Source: Flaccisagitta enflata
Taxonomy: Eukaryota > Chaetognatha > Sagittoidea > Aphragmophora
DNA length: 64,000 bases
Reading direction: 5' to 3'
NCBI GenBank assembly: GCA_965153355.1
Contig: OZ231127.1
Span: forward strand, 3,658,001 to 3,722,000
In this document: positions 31,831 to 42,650 of the stretch, piece after piece
Position numbering within the stretch: the first letter of the stretch is position 1
Layout: every line of letters begins with the position of its first letter
The notes under the pieces: model-generated
The model's database searches: none
What the model saw: only the letters and a program-made list of their open reading frames with translations
What the model was told of the DNA's origin: nothing
Translations under genes and position numbers: made by a program

Positions 31831-32211
31831 TGGTCAATCATATCACCCTTCTTTATAAATGTTAGAACATACACCGACAATCGACGTACAATCACGCATC
31901 CTTTCCTTCATCTACTTCATCACCCTCACCCAAAAAGTACAGTTAGTTCAACACAGTATACGAATTACAATTAGTATGTTGGTAATTCTTTACAGGCTTT
32001 CGGTATCACTATACCCACCCACCAAATACACAATACAATCACAGTAAACAATACATTGCTGATTAATTTTCATTTTTAAATAATGATATACATCACCTAT
32101 ACATCATAAACAGAGTGAAATGTGAATGATTTGTGCATAAAGAATTGTGCATTTTACATTGAGCCACAAGTGTCTTAAAAAAGGTTTCAGCTTTACCTGA
32201 AAGAGCGACAA

Positions 32212-33541
32212 CACTCATAAAAAAATGAAAATTATATTTGTTGAAATTAGAATTTTTGGTTCCAAAGTTATATTTTTCAACTTTTTGTCTTATTATATAG
32301 ATTGTATAGTTGGGTCGACTCCTTTTTTTTTTTATCAAAATGGTCCTTGGGGAGGTCGCTATCATTGTTCAAAAGATGAGCATTAGTGCTTCAGCGGTGT
32401 GCTAGCTAGGAACGATTTACTGTTATTATACCAGTTATACAATGACGCTCCAAAAAATTTTACTGAAACACTTATTTGAGGATTGATCATGGTCTCCACT
32501 ATCAGGAAAAATCCATACATTTACATATAGAGTGCTGCAGTTAAAAAAAATGGCTGCAAAGAAAAAGGCTTAAAGTTATATTGATTGTAATTCCTGGGCC
32601 GAGAAAGTCGAGAAACTGTATAACTGATCTAATTAGACTCTGTGAAATTTCAGTCTCAGAGTTGTACAACTTATATAATCCGACTTTGTCAAAATACTGG
32701 GATCCAAATATTATATAAATTATATATCATATATATATCATTTGCATAAAGTAGCTCAGAACATTTTGCCTAATATCTTGCCCTTTTCTTTAAAGTTTAT
32801 AATGAAACTTTATACACATGTTAAGTTGACATAGGGAATTAGCTCAATGATGTTATCTTATGATTTATCCAACATATGTAGTTGTTATGTGATAGTTACT
32901 GTATTACTGCCTGTAGACCATTCCAGTTCAAAATGTTGAATATAGAAAATAGAAAAAATCTATAAGTACGCTATCTGGCCCAGTATGATCCACAATGATC
33001 TGCCGATAGCTTTAGACAGACTTGCTCTGTATGTTTAGTCTTGTTCTATAACTGTTTGCATTTTTAATGCGAACTTTATAGGAAAAGACTTAAGCTATAG
33101 ATGCTTAGTCTGAATCTATAAAAGTTCTCACTTTTGATGAGAACTTTATAGAAAATCACAAAAGCAAGATATCAGGTAAAACGACATTATGCAAATGAGA
33201 AAGAAATTATAGTATAAATATAATTTTTAAAGAATTATAATTGAAATATAACTTTTTTTAAATTATAATTGTAGTATAACCGCGTGGATCTTTCTGGCCA
33301 TAGTTATATCGATTATATCAAAAAGTTAGACCAAAAGTATAACTTTTTGTTATAATTTAGGTATAATCAAAATAATCGGTATAATTTGGGATTTTTTTCG
33401 CCGTTTTCGCCTGTATAACTTGTATAACATCGATATAACCATATATAACATTTATATAACCGGAATATAATAATAAAAAATATAACTTTGGAACCAAAAA
33501 TTCTAATATCAACAAATATAATTTTCATTTTTTTATGAGTG
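32212..33541. mobile_element. 1.3-kb AT-rich inverted-repeat element
   Basis: CACTCATAAAAAAATGAAAA, TTATATTTGTTGA and ATTTTTGGTTCCAAAG at the left are mirrored at 33485-33541. The flanking sequence rejoins into one copy of the diverged repeat also seen at 30570-30960, supporting insertion. No transposase; the interior is full of ATATAA/TATAAC motifs and has ATGCAAAT octamers at 32739 and 33187. Confidence 0.75.
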
Positions 33542-33657
33542 AATCTTGTACTATTTTTTAAAACTTGAATTGCAGATTCATTGGGAGCATAACGCCAATC
33601 CTCTTTTACAGCAACATGCAAATAAGATTGTGCAGCATTTTAAGCATCGTCATCAGT

Positions 33658-33661
33658 TTCG

Positions 33662-33716
<55 letters not shown>

Positions 33717-33916
33717 ATCTTCTTTTTCCTCCCTTTATCTCCTTTCTAACCTTCTTCTTCTTCTTCTTTTTCTTCTTCTTTTTCTTCTTCTTCTTCTTCT
33801 TCTTCTTCTTCTTCTTCTTCTTCTTCTTCTTCTTCTTCTTCTTCTTCTTCTTCTTCTTCTTCTTCTTCTTCTTCTTCTTCTTCTTCTTCTTCTTCTTCTT
33901 CTTCTTCTTCTTCCTC

Positions 33917-33960
<44 letters not shown>

Positions 33961-34099
33961 TATCATCATCATCATCATCATCATCTTCTTCTTCTTCTTC
34001 TTCTTCTTCTTCATCTTCTTCTTCTTCTTCTTCTTCTTCTTCTTCTTCTTCTTCTTCTTCTTCTTCTTCTTCTTCTTCTTCTTCTTCTTCTTCTTCCTC

Positions 34100-34159
<60 letters not shown>

Positions 34160-34180
34160 TTCGTCTTCTTCCTCTTCTCT
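33658..34180. repeat. ATC and CTT trinucleotide arrays, about 520 bp
   Basis: ATC, CTT, ATC, CTT and ATC blocks in succession, ending three bases before the splice acceptor of the next exon. They serve as its pyrimidine tract. The homopolymer frames are artefacts. Confidence 0.97.
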
Positions 34181-34183
34181 TAG

Positions 34184-34294
34184 ATTCCTCCTTTGGTGAC
34201 TTGGGGCAAAGTGTACATCACCGCCAATTTGACAGACCGACCAGCCGGAGATCTCATCAGAGTCATCAACGGAGCGACAAATAACAAGATTACG
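34184..34294 (+). CDS. IgGFc-binding-type domain gene, exon f
   Basis: The acceptor CTTCTCTTAG ends at 34183 and the donor is TTACG|GTAAGC. It is 111 bp, phase 0 to phase 0, matching exon e. It reads IPPLVTWGKVYITANLTDRP and AGDLIRVINGATNNKIT. CDH.VEQ (exon e) followed by IPPL.TWG...I.A.L..R..GD..RVI....N is exactly how the IgGFc-binding domain continues. The remaining C-terminal part (expected YLTAS.PVLV.Q-type segment) was not found downstream, so the gene is incomplete, spread over longer introns or decayed. Confidence 0.8.
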
Positions 34295-34415
34295 GTAAGC
34301 TAACATATGAAAGACCATTAACAAGATTACGGTAAGCTAGCGTATGGAAGACCATTAACAAGATTACGGTAAGCTAGCATATGAAAGACCATCAACAAGA
34401 TTACGGTAAGCAAGC
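34283..34415. repeat. 37-bp array of exon f end plus donor, 4 units
   Basis: AACAAGATTACGGTAAGC followed by TAACATATGAAAGACCATT, with units starting at 34283, 34320, 34357 and 34394. Each unit keeps a consensus GTAAGC donor. Confidence 0.93.
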
Positions 34416-34419
34416 ATAG

Positions 34420-36135
34420 GTGGCTTTTTTCCCCTTTCTTTAGAGTTCATGTTCCAATTGAACTCGTTTTAGTCAGGTTTTAATATGAAATGGGACTGTC
34501 GGCATTCCATATACTTTACCGTCTGGTTGAAGAGAATGTTTTGGATGAAAAGAGTAATTTTGCTAGAATCAATAGTTGGACTGATTAAAGTCGGTGACCC
34601 ATTTTACCCCAGGTGACCCATTTTACCCCAGCATCCCCCAACGAAAATACTGAAATTCGTCTAGAATACTAAAGGAGCGGATACAAGTGAAATCCGGCTT
34701 CTGTCAACGCAGAGTCTGAACTGTAACTATGATCATGAAGCGCTTTCTAGTTTCCAAATGATCGCCAATATTCAATTAAGTAAAAGAAGCAAAGTTCGGC
34801 CGTGACCCGGGCTTTTGGTGACCGGAGGGACTTAATTGAGTCATAAGTAAAACGAGGCCATTAACATAACAATTGCTCTGGAAGAGTAAACATGAAAAAG
34901 ATCACATAAACGACTAAAAAACTGTCATCTTGATGTGCGGCCATGCATCCCAGGACAAACCCTAGGTGAAAAAAAAGACCAAGTGTAGCGGTGTCAGCGA
35001 TCCGCCAATGAGCGTGCGACATTTTTGTCTTTATATTATATATAAGCAGGGTGGCCACTAGGCTCCGGGCTGGTATGCCGGCCGTTTCTATGATTACCTT
35101 GACAATATGATATTTTTATGACTCCTTTATGCATTTAGATTGGGAAAATTAACTGAAAAATTGATCCCTATCCATAGTTTTAGCCTTATTTTGCAATGAT
35201 TGATATTTTCTTGGTCTCAAATTAAAGCGCGTTTTGCCGCCGTAGCCTAACAAAACGGCGTTGTTTTTGTCAGCATTTCTAGCCCGGCATACATCACGTT
35301 TTTGGTCATATCTTTTGAACGCTTTGATGGATTTGCAAAATTCTTTTTGTCTTCATTTATTTACATTAAAACTCGACCTCTGAAAGGGTCAAAAATTGAT
35401 AGTAAAAAAATGTTTTTTTAAACCTTTTTTATGCTGAAAACGGTGGTCACACTTTGAAAAACCTCAGAAAACTACTGAGCAGTGAGCAGCGTGGCTATCA
35501 TTACTGTATAAATGCTTTTACCCTTTTAGGTTAGTTTAGAGGGATGTCAACCCAATCAACACAAAAAAGGCTAAAAAACAGCACAAAAAGGTCTTTTTTA
35601 ACAAGAAATTACTACTATTATTTTCAAAAATTCATAAAACCATGAAAAATGTATAATGATAGTAAAAATATCTATGTTTAAAACTCTGATAGCTAGATTG
35701 AATAGGTCGGGGTGCAAACAAAGGCAAAGTTTTGGTTTTAGACTCTTTCTAGAACTATATTAATGACCAGATTACAAATTTTTTAAAAAGATTTTTAGTT
35801 TTGTACTTTAGAATTATCTTATCAGTATAAGAAAACCTATTATCATATCATTGCTTCATTTTATTGATAAAGACAAGAAATGATCACTAAAAGTAACAGA
35901 TCCTTTAAAAATATTAGAGCAAAAAATCAAAACTTGCGAAGGGAAAATTCTAAGACTTAAACAAATTGAACAATTTTGCGTTTCTACGGACATGGTCCTT
36001 ATCTTATATATTTTTAGAATGAGGCCATGTTTTTGAAAATGCAAAATTTTACATTTACAGAGAGTCTTAGAATTTTCCCTAAGACAAGTCAAGTTGCAAA
36101 ATCAAATTTACTTAGATTTCATTCAGTTTTTCACC
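34420..36135. other. unassigned sequence
   Basis: No gene or clear repeat apart from a short direct repeat GTGACCCATTTTACCCCAG near 34597-34633. The rest of the IgGFc-type gene was looked for here and not found. Confidence 0.4.
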
Positions 36136-36139
36136 TCTT

Positions 36140-36200
36140 TTGGGCAGCAGCCCCAGAGGGGCCGATGACCTATGATTCCGCATAGGGCAATTTTCTTTGG
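36140..36200 (+). repeat. dispersed GGGCAGC..GATGACCTATG repeat
   Basis: TTTTGGGCAGCAGCCCCAGA then GGGGCCGATGACCTATG matches 52440-52480 and, inverted, 21195-21255. A fourth inverted copy is at about 36530-36570. Confidence 0.6.
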
Positions 36201-36219
36201 CCTACATCCCCCAGCCTAA

Positions 36220-36510
36220 AAACGTGCCCTTTAGACCCCAAATCAGGCCTTTAAGACCCCAAGTTGGTCTCTCAGACCTCACATCAGGCCACCCGACCCA
36301 AAATTAGGCCTCTCAGACCTCAAGTAGAGCCTCTCAGACCCTAAATCAGGCCTCTTAGACCCAAAATCAGGCCTTTAGGATCCTAAATCAGGCCTTTCAG
36401 ACCCCAAATTAATCCTCTCAGACCCCAAATCACACCTCTCAGCCCTTAAATCAGACCTTTCAGACCCAAAATCAGGCCTTTCAGCCCCCAAAGCAGCTTC
36501 TCAAATTGGA
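36220..36510. repeat. about 30-bp minisatellite CAGACCCCAAATCAGGCCTCT
   Basis: About ten units. The complement (AGGCCTGATTTGAGG..CTGAGAG) is the unit of the array at 54000-54180, and a single unit occurs at 53242. Confidence 0.88.
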
Positions 36511-36687
36511 GAAAATTGTCTTTTCTGGAATTGTAGGTCATTGGCCTCTCCGGGCCGCTGCCCCTCTTATCATCTTCTCCCCACATTCACTATAAATTGG
36601 TCTGACTCTTATAATTTGATCCTCGTTTGCACCTTGACATAGATAGATTGTAAATTGGGGCTTAAAAATAACAAAAATATACTTAAA

Positions 36688-36812
36688 ACAAGGCCAAGTA
36701 GGCCAATAAGGTGCGACATGTGGATCGTCGAACAAATGTGTTACAGACAGACCGACCGACCAACCGACCGACGGACAGAGCCAGTTATAGAGGTGCTTTG
36801 TCGCACCTAAAA
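36688..36812 (-). repeat. tri-box hairpin element, class III (GCACCT)
   Basis: Read on this strand: right box AGGTGC (36709-36714), GACCGACC tract, stem arms AGGTGC (36791-36796) and GCACCT (36803-36808), then TAAAAAG. All three boxes carry the same alternative sequence compared with class I. Confidence 0.85.
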
Positions 36813-37159
36813 AGCCTGCATTTGTTGTCTTTTAGTAGTTTTTGGACTTCAATTCATGAAAGATGCACACTGGCCCTAAATGACCACCTATCAAGCTCCT
36901 AGGCCTATCTCAACTCTATCCACCCATAACCACCACCTTCCACCCTAGATGCCTCTGAACTAGTTTAAAGGGGAAAAATATCATAACAGCACTATTGCCA
37001 TGATGTTCATCTATTTAGCTTAAAAAATACCTAAAAATGCTTTATTTTTGCTATTATCAAAGTACAAATTCTAAATTTAGAAGCCAATATTTTTCATTTT
37101 TGGCTTAAATTGTATGTGATACAATGTACAACATGCTTCGGGGGTTCATAACACTTGGC

Positions 37160-37285
37160 CTTTTTAGGTGCGACAAAACACCTCTATAACTGGCTGTGTC
37201 TGTTGGTTGGTTGGTCGGTCGGGTAACACATTCATTCAATGATCCACATGTTGCACCTTATCGGCTTACTTGGCCTTTTTTTTCC
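37160..37285 (+). repeat. tri-box hairpin element, class III (GCACCT)
   Basis: The stem AGGTG (37166-37170) pairs with CACCT (37179-37183), then a GGTTGGTCGG tract, then the right box GCACCT (37253-37258) and TTGGCCTTTTT. Same class as 36688-36812 in the opposite orientation. Confidence 0.83.
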
Positions 37286-37429
37286 ACCAATGGTTTGTTC
37301 CTGGGATGCGTGCGGCTTTGTACCTGCATCAGCGGTCATGGCCGTTGGTTGGTTGGTCTGACTGGTGGCGCACTTGTTGGCCAAAACAAAATCATATAGG
37401 CAAACTCTCGCTGTGTGGATAGTTGAACG

Positions 37430-37620
37430 AATGACCAACTGACCAATTGACCGACTGACCAACCAACCAACGGACCAAACGACAGACAGACTGACCAAGG
37501 CTGTGTCTGTTAGTTGGTAACACTCGGCTCTTTGGTGTTTATAAACGGTTTGACTGTCACTGCCCCAGTGCCCTTGCCTACCCGCACGCGACTTGGGCGG
37601 CCGCATATCCAGCCTAGTTT
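37430..37620 (+). repeat. tri-box right half
   Basis: CTGTGTCTGTTAGTTGGTAA to ACCCGCACGCGACTTGGGCG and CATATCCAGCCTAGTTT. The left hairpin is missing, and the sequence before it is a tract of GACCAACCAAC in the opposite sense. Confidence 0.6.
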
Positions 37621-37949
37621 AGTATTCAACTGATTTGTTATCATTGTCATTGCCCCTGCCCAACTGCCAGTTGAGAAAATGGAAGTAACAAAAGTAACTA
37701 TTCAATTTTCTCCTTCTCAAGTAAGGATCTTATTGACATCTTTGCTTCTGCCCGACCACCCACCCCCTTCTTTACTTTCATTTTACTCGATGCAATAAGT
37801 GGTTGAGAGATATATAAAGGATTAAAAAGCCACATTTTTATTGACGACCAACTTATAAGAGATTTTAGACTATACTGGTCGTGGGATTAGAGAAAAATCG
37901 AAAGAGTTCCCACAAAACATTAATCTCTGTTTCTATTGTTCTGTCAATA

Positions 37950-38370
37950 TCATGAGTTGCGGAAACTCAACCCTTTGAGAAGTTTTGTCCATCCGTCTGT
38001 CCCTCCGTCCGTCCGTCCGTCTGTTGGTCTCAGTCTTTGATTCAAACTGCCCTGTAAACATTTTTAGTGGCGAACACGCTATGTCCCTCTGTTGGTCTGT
38101 TGAAGAGTGTTGATCCGTTGGTCCCTTTGGCCGTCCATCACACCTGGTTTTATAGCGTTTTTCTTTGCCGACTAGTGGCCCTGGAAGAGGCTCTATCTGT
38201 CCATTTGTCCTTCCATCCAGTCATCCGTCCATCTGTCCGTGGGTCTGTCTGTCCCTTCATCCCTAGATCCCTCCATCTGTTTGTCTGCCCGTCTGTCCAT
38301 CTATTCATCGTTTTATCTATCTATCCGTCCGTCTCTCTGTCCATCCTTCCGTCCTTACGTAATGATTACG
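37950..38370 (+). repeat. tri-box left-end fragments and CCGTC/CCATC tracts
   Basis: GAGTTGCGGAAACTCAACC (37954) and AGTGGCGAACACGCTATG (38066) look like decayed hairpin ends. 38195-38360 is a long degenerate GTCCATCCGTCC tract. Confidence 0.5.
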
Positions 38371-38421
38371 GAATGATGCCGCCATTGTCATTGTTCCAAG
38401 TGGGTGTGCGTAACGGAAGTG

Positions 38422-38423
<2 letters not shown>

Positions 38424-38489
<66 letters not shown>

Positions 38490-38600
38490 ACAGACAGAGG
38501 CTGAGAGACACTCAGACCGTTTGTCTGACCATCAGTCTCTCTAATTCTCTTTCTCACTATTTATCAGTTTGTTCCTTTGTCTGTTTGTCTGTCCTTCCGG

Positions 38601-38637
<37 letters not shown>
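38424..38637. repeat. GA and CT microsatellites
   Basis: GA at 38424-38484 and CT at 38606-38637. In unit B only the CT array remains. Confidence 0.96.
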
Positions 38638-38639
<2 letters not shown>

Positions 38640-38752
38640 CTTTGAAACTAATAGCTGACCTGATAGTTGCAATTGTTGACCTTTAACTGCCGATAAGGCC
38701 ACATACTTAATTATGTCAGGAAATGGAATCAAGGATGAAAAAAGATGATGGT

Positions 38753-39050
38753 TTTTAGGTGCGCCATAGCACCTCTATCACTAGCTCTGTCTGTCGGCTG
38801 GTTGGTTGGTTGGTTGGTCGGTTGGTCGGTCGATCACGCTCGAGTTGAAAATCTCGAAAAGAAGCAAAAATCACTAGAAATGAATCAGAAATATGCTAGG
38901 ATGATTCCCAGATGCGTCATACTCCTCTATAGGATAGGTCTGATAGAGCTAGGGATAGGTCTGATAGAGCTAGGGTTAGGTCTGATGGAGCTAGGGATAG
39001 GTCCAAGAACTAATAACGCCCGGCGCATCGACTTGGCCCGTGTATCCATT
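38753..39050 (+). repeat. tri-box element, class III left end, composite
   Basis: A perfect stem AGGTGC (38756-38761) and GCACCT (38768-38773), then a GGTTGG/GGTC tract. A second left-end-like AGATGCGTCATACTCCTC is near 38963, then a 23-bp array of AGGTCTGATAGAGCTAGGGA, then GCGCATCGACTTGGCCCGTG with TATCC as the right end. Unit B has a class I element at the corresponding site. Confidence 0.7.
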
Positions 39051-39409
39051 TTCAGACTGATGAAATACTAGCGGGATCACACTCACATATAATCATATAT
39101 ACTTTTTGTACCATGAGATTGGGAAAGGTCGGGGGTGCCAGAATGATCCTATTTCGCTTTGAATTGCCTGACCGACTACAGCTGTTAAAAGTCGCATACA
39201 CGATAATCAAAATAATGATAACATTCATAATTAATAAATGGATTCTCAATCTTATTAGGAATTTCTCGAATGTTACTATAACTAGCCACACTCGACATGA
39301 CCTATAATGATCTTCTCTTAAAGCGATCAGCACTCAGATTCTCTCATTACTTACGACTCAATAAACTGCATGAAAAACAACATAACATGTATGTTTTATT
39401 TGATATTTT

Positions 39410-39558
39410 TAGTCGCGTTCTACGCGACTCTACACCCCGCTTTGTCCGTCCATCTGTTTGTCAGTCGGCCCGTCTCATTTTGATTTTTTTTCCTTTTTGA
39501 TCTCATTGCTCCTGCCCACCCACACGCGACTGGGGCATTTGTGTATCCGGCCTCGTTT
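39410..39558 (+). repeat. tri-box hairpin element, class I, shared with unit B
   Basis: Stem AGTCGCG-TTCTA-CGCGACT (39411-39429), right box CGCGACT (39525-39531), CTCATTGCTCCTGCCC core. The same copy lies at 58835-58988, so it predates the segmental duplication. Confidence 0.85.
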
Positions 39559-40035
39559 GTTCCTCACAACTCATCACTCGTCTACTATACCAACGATCTT
39601 TTCAATCCATCTCTCGCTGTGTCGATTAATCGATTAGTCAATAAGTCAATCATTAGTTTGACAGTCCAACTGGCGCACACATTTCTTTCTAACCCTTATT
39701 CTGAATTCGTCAAAGAAAGCCAAGTATTCTGATACAAGACCAAACCGGTAGTATTGACTATTGCGCTAAGCTTGACTAACACCGGCATCGCGTATCACGT
39801 TTCTCATTTCATTGCCTAACCTGTATTGCCTCTCACTTGCCGTATGCCTAGTCTTATGATTGTTGTCTTTGTTGTAACGCTACATGTGCTCTTTACATGT
39901 GAATAAACTCGATATGAGTGTTGATTGATTGTTAATTTTCGCACATCGGGCGTTATTGCTGTGCCTTTTTCTTTAAATGTCCAAATTGCTAAGAATATCC
40001 ATTTTTTCTCAGTATTTCACAGATTCCACAAGAAC

Positions 40036-41407
40036 ATGGCTGCCATGACAGGTGCCGAGTGGCGGGCGAATGTGACCCACATTCACTACAAAAACAACAA
40101 GATTTCGTCCAGAACCGAACATTTCGACGAAAACAACGCGACTGCAATTCTCACTCCGGAAGTCGCTGACGCCAAAATCGTCCAGCTTGCCGCGTATCGA
40201 GTTCATCTGTGGATAAACAAAGGCAGATTCTTCTTCAGAAAATCTTTCCTTCATTATCTCGTAAAAATGCGGACGGACAATGACTTTTTTGTAACTTTTG
40301 AAAAGATGCCCACTTGCATTTTGTCACAATCTTCGCTCAGTTCCAACTTCCCTCCATTGGAACAATTACGCGACGGCGCCGAACGGAAACGCCTGGATAC
40401 GTTGAAGCTCATCATTGAGGATTGGGAACCCAAAGACAAAACTGTCAAGGACGTCATTAACTGGATCTTCGAGGGTGATGAATTGAATGAAAAGTATCAC
40501 ATCCTCAACTCCAATTGCCAACAATTTGTGTTGAATATTTGGCAGCGATTTTCCACAAAACCTTTTCCAAATCCCGCGAAAATCGGCGAAAATCTTCCAT
40601 TGCTCGAAATTGATGCCAGCGCCTCCTATACATTTGTTGCCGCTAAAACAAAAAACTTTGAAAATGAGTATGCCTCTCTGCCATCTGCATTCCAGCCAAC
40701 AAGGCTAGATACGCAGCCCCCAATACAATTGGGTAGAGGCAATAATGCAAACACTGCTCTCGAACGACAAATGTTTCTAACAGCGGCACATAACGACCAA
40801 CCAAACGACCCACTGGTTGACTCTGCAACGCATGAAGTTGCGATTCCGCGACAAAAAACTGGAGGAAATACACGCCGCGAGTCTCCACCGCCAATTTACG
40901 AAAGAGTCACCAAGCAAAGGGAATCACCACTCCGTAATCCTCCGTTCCCACCAATTGCCTCTCAACCAATCAATTCCCAGAGTGATTCTACCTCTTGGCG
41001 CAGACCAAAACTTAGAGTTAACGAAAGTGTATCCACAAAAATTTTATCATACCAGTTAGACCACGTCTCCCTTTTTGTTGCTTCTCTTCTTTTTTTCATT
41101 TCATCTGCAATGCTGAACGCGATCCTCTTCTGCGCAATTCCTCGGAGTCACCTTGAGGATAACATCAGCCTGCATCGCGCTATCGTATCTGCGATATCTC
41201 TCGCTGTCCTTTCGCTTTTGCTGGCTCTGCTTTCCCAACATTCAACCGGGAGGAATTTGTGACAAAAATTCACTTCTCAATGCGCAAGATCAAACTCTTT
41301 CTCACAGAAATTTCCCTTGTGCACCCGAGTCTCGCTGGTCACTCTCTCCTTTGCGGTCATCATTATCTCTATATGCCTTCCTTTTATGGCAATGAAATGC
41401 CGCCGAG
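40036..41407 (+). pseudogene. LRAT/NlpC-P60-like membrane protein exon (unit A), with in-frame TGA
   Basis: Starts at an ATG in good context after a possible acceptor TTTTTTCTCAG (40012). The first 408 residues are open. YHILNSNCQQFVLNIWQRF (residues 154-172) resembles the catalytic Cys motif NCxxF of LRAT/PPPDE/NlpC-P60-like thiol enzymes, and His57 in AYRVHLWINKG is a candidate partner; this is inference. A Pro/Ser/Arg-rich linker (about 215-335) follows, then hydrophobic segments at about 344-367 and 380-400. TGA at 41260-41262 falls where unit B has CGA. Past it the same frame continues a third hydrophobic segment to a donor CCGAG|GTAAGC (phase 1), which fits the EGF exons downstream. So either a truncated protein or a disabled gene. 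Confidence 0.7.
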
Positions 41408-41529
41408 GTAAGCAACTGGTTTATCTTTGGAGATGTTCAACAAATTGCAGAATTCTTTTTACTGGTTTATTGTATTTACATTTAACGTCCAATCCACAAC
41501 CATCTTGTCATTTTCTTGCCATTTCTTGC

Positions 41530-41716
41530 TGCTTGCTACAAGACTCTACACGCGCTTTGTCCATCCGTCCATCAGTTGGTTGGTCAGTCGGTCCGTCACA
41601 TTTAACTTATCTTGTTTTTTTGCGGTCTTCTGCTCCTGCCCAAATGCTCTAGTGATCTCAAATACAGCCCTTGCCCACCCGCACGCGACTGGGGTAGCCG
41701 TGTATCTGGTGTTGTT
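41530..41716 (+). repeat. tri-box hairpin element, decayed left end
   Basis: TGCTACAAGACTCTACACGC (left arm lost), GTTGGTTGGTCAGTCGGTCC, CTGCTCCTGCCCAAATGCTC, right box CGCGACTGGGG with TAGCCGTGTATC. Unit B keeps only the first third at 61575-61640. Confidence 0.75.
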
Positions 41717-41729
41717 TTGTAAAATGTTA

Positions 41730-41935
41730 ACAAGGCCAACACCTATAAGTCGCGTGCAGGACATAAATAGTTTTGTTGACCTGACTCCACCAGGTTCAAT
41801 TAAAACCTTAAAACTCACCAGTCTCAGTTCAAGCCGTGTAACCCCCTCAGTTTCAATTTAAGCCTTGAAACCCACCAGACCTAATTCAAGCTTCTAAACG
41901 CCACCAATTTCATCTAAATGTTTAAACCAATCAGT
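41730..41935 (-). repeat. tri-box subfamily end with about 30-bp core repeats
   Basis: AACAAGGCCAACACCTATAA then GTCGCGTGCAGGACA matches, inverted, the right end of the giant copy at 3785-4980. It is followed by four units of about 30 bp (CACCAG..TCTCAGTTCAAGCC). The hairpin end is not seen. Confidence 0.6.
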
Positions 41936-41977
41936 GCTGTGATAGAATTCTGGTCTGTAAGACAATATACAAACTGA

Positions 41978-42157
<180 letters not shown>

Positions 42158-42287
42158 TAAGATGAAGTACCTTGGGGTAAATCAATATGTCCACGTCCTT
42201 TAATTAGCGATCTATTTGTGTGTAGTATTAGTTTGCATATATGTGAAGTGAATCCGCACCTTTTTTCATTACCTCTTTGATTTAAAG

Positions 42288-42401
42288 ATATTGACGAATG
42301 TCTCAGCGATCCATGTCAAAATGGTGGAACCTGCACAGATGGAACGGATTCATTTTCATGCCAATGCTCTCCAGGATGGAATGGGACATTGTGTGATGAA
42401 G
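42288..42401 (+). CDS. EGF domain exon 2 (unit A)
   Basis: 114 bp, phase 1-1: [20 protein letters not shown] then [17 protein letters not shown]. It starts 249 bp after exon 1 and has a nearly identical downstream intron, so this is a recent tandem exon duplication. DIDEC is the classic calcium-binding start. Confidence 0.93.
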
Positions 42402-42536
42402 GTAAATAAGATGAAGTACCTTGGGGTAAATCGATATGTCCATGTCCTGTAATAAGCGATCTATTTGTGTTTAGTATTAGTTTGCATATATGTGAAGTGA
42501 ATCCGCACCTTTTGTCATTACCTCTTTGATTTAAAG

Positions 42537-42650
42537 ATATTGACGAATGTCTCAGCGATCCATGTCGAAATGGTGCAACATGCACGGATGGCACCAACTC
42601 ATATTCATGCCAATGCCCTCCAGGATGGAATGGAACCTTGTGTGATGAAA
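42537..42650 (+). CDS. EGF domain exon 3 (unit A)
   Basis: 114 bp, again 249 bp after the previous one: [20 protein letters not shown] then [17 protein letters not shown]. The last exon base before the donor is A instead of G (GAAA|GTAAAT), weakening but not removing the splice site. Splicing to the kelch exon gives an Asn or Asp junction codon in frame. Confidence 0.92.

Noticed and set aside
33565-34183. 239-residue frame running into exon f
   Set aside because: Upstream residues are Leu and His homopolymers from the CTT and ATC arrays and are in a different frame from exon f.
39113-39307. Conserved small protein MRLGKVGGARMILFRF... present in both units
   Set aside because: Similarity is explained by the segmental duplication. 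The frame has no splice support and the opposite strand is also open, so I do not call it coding.
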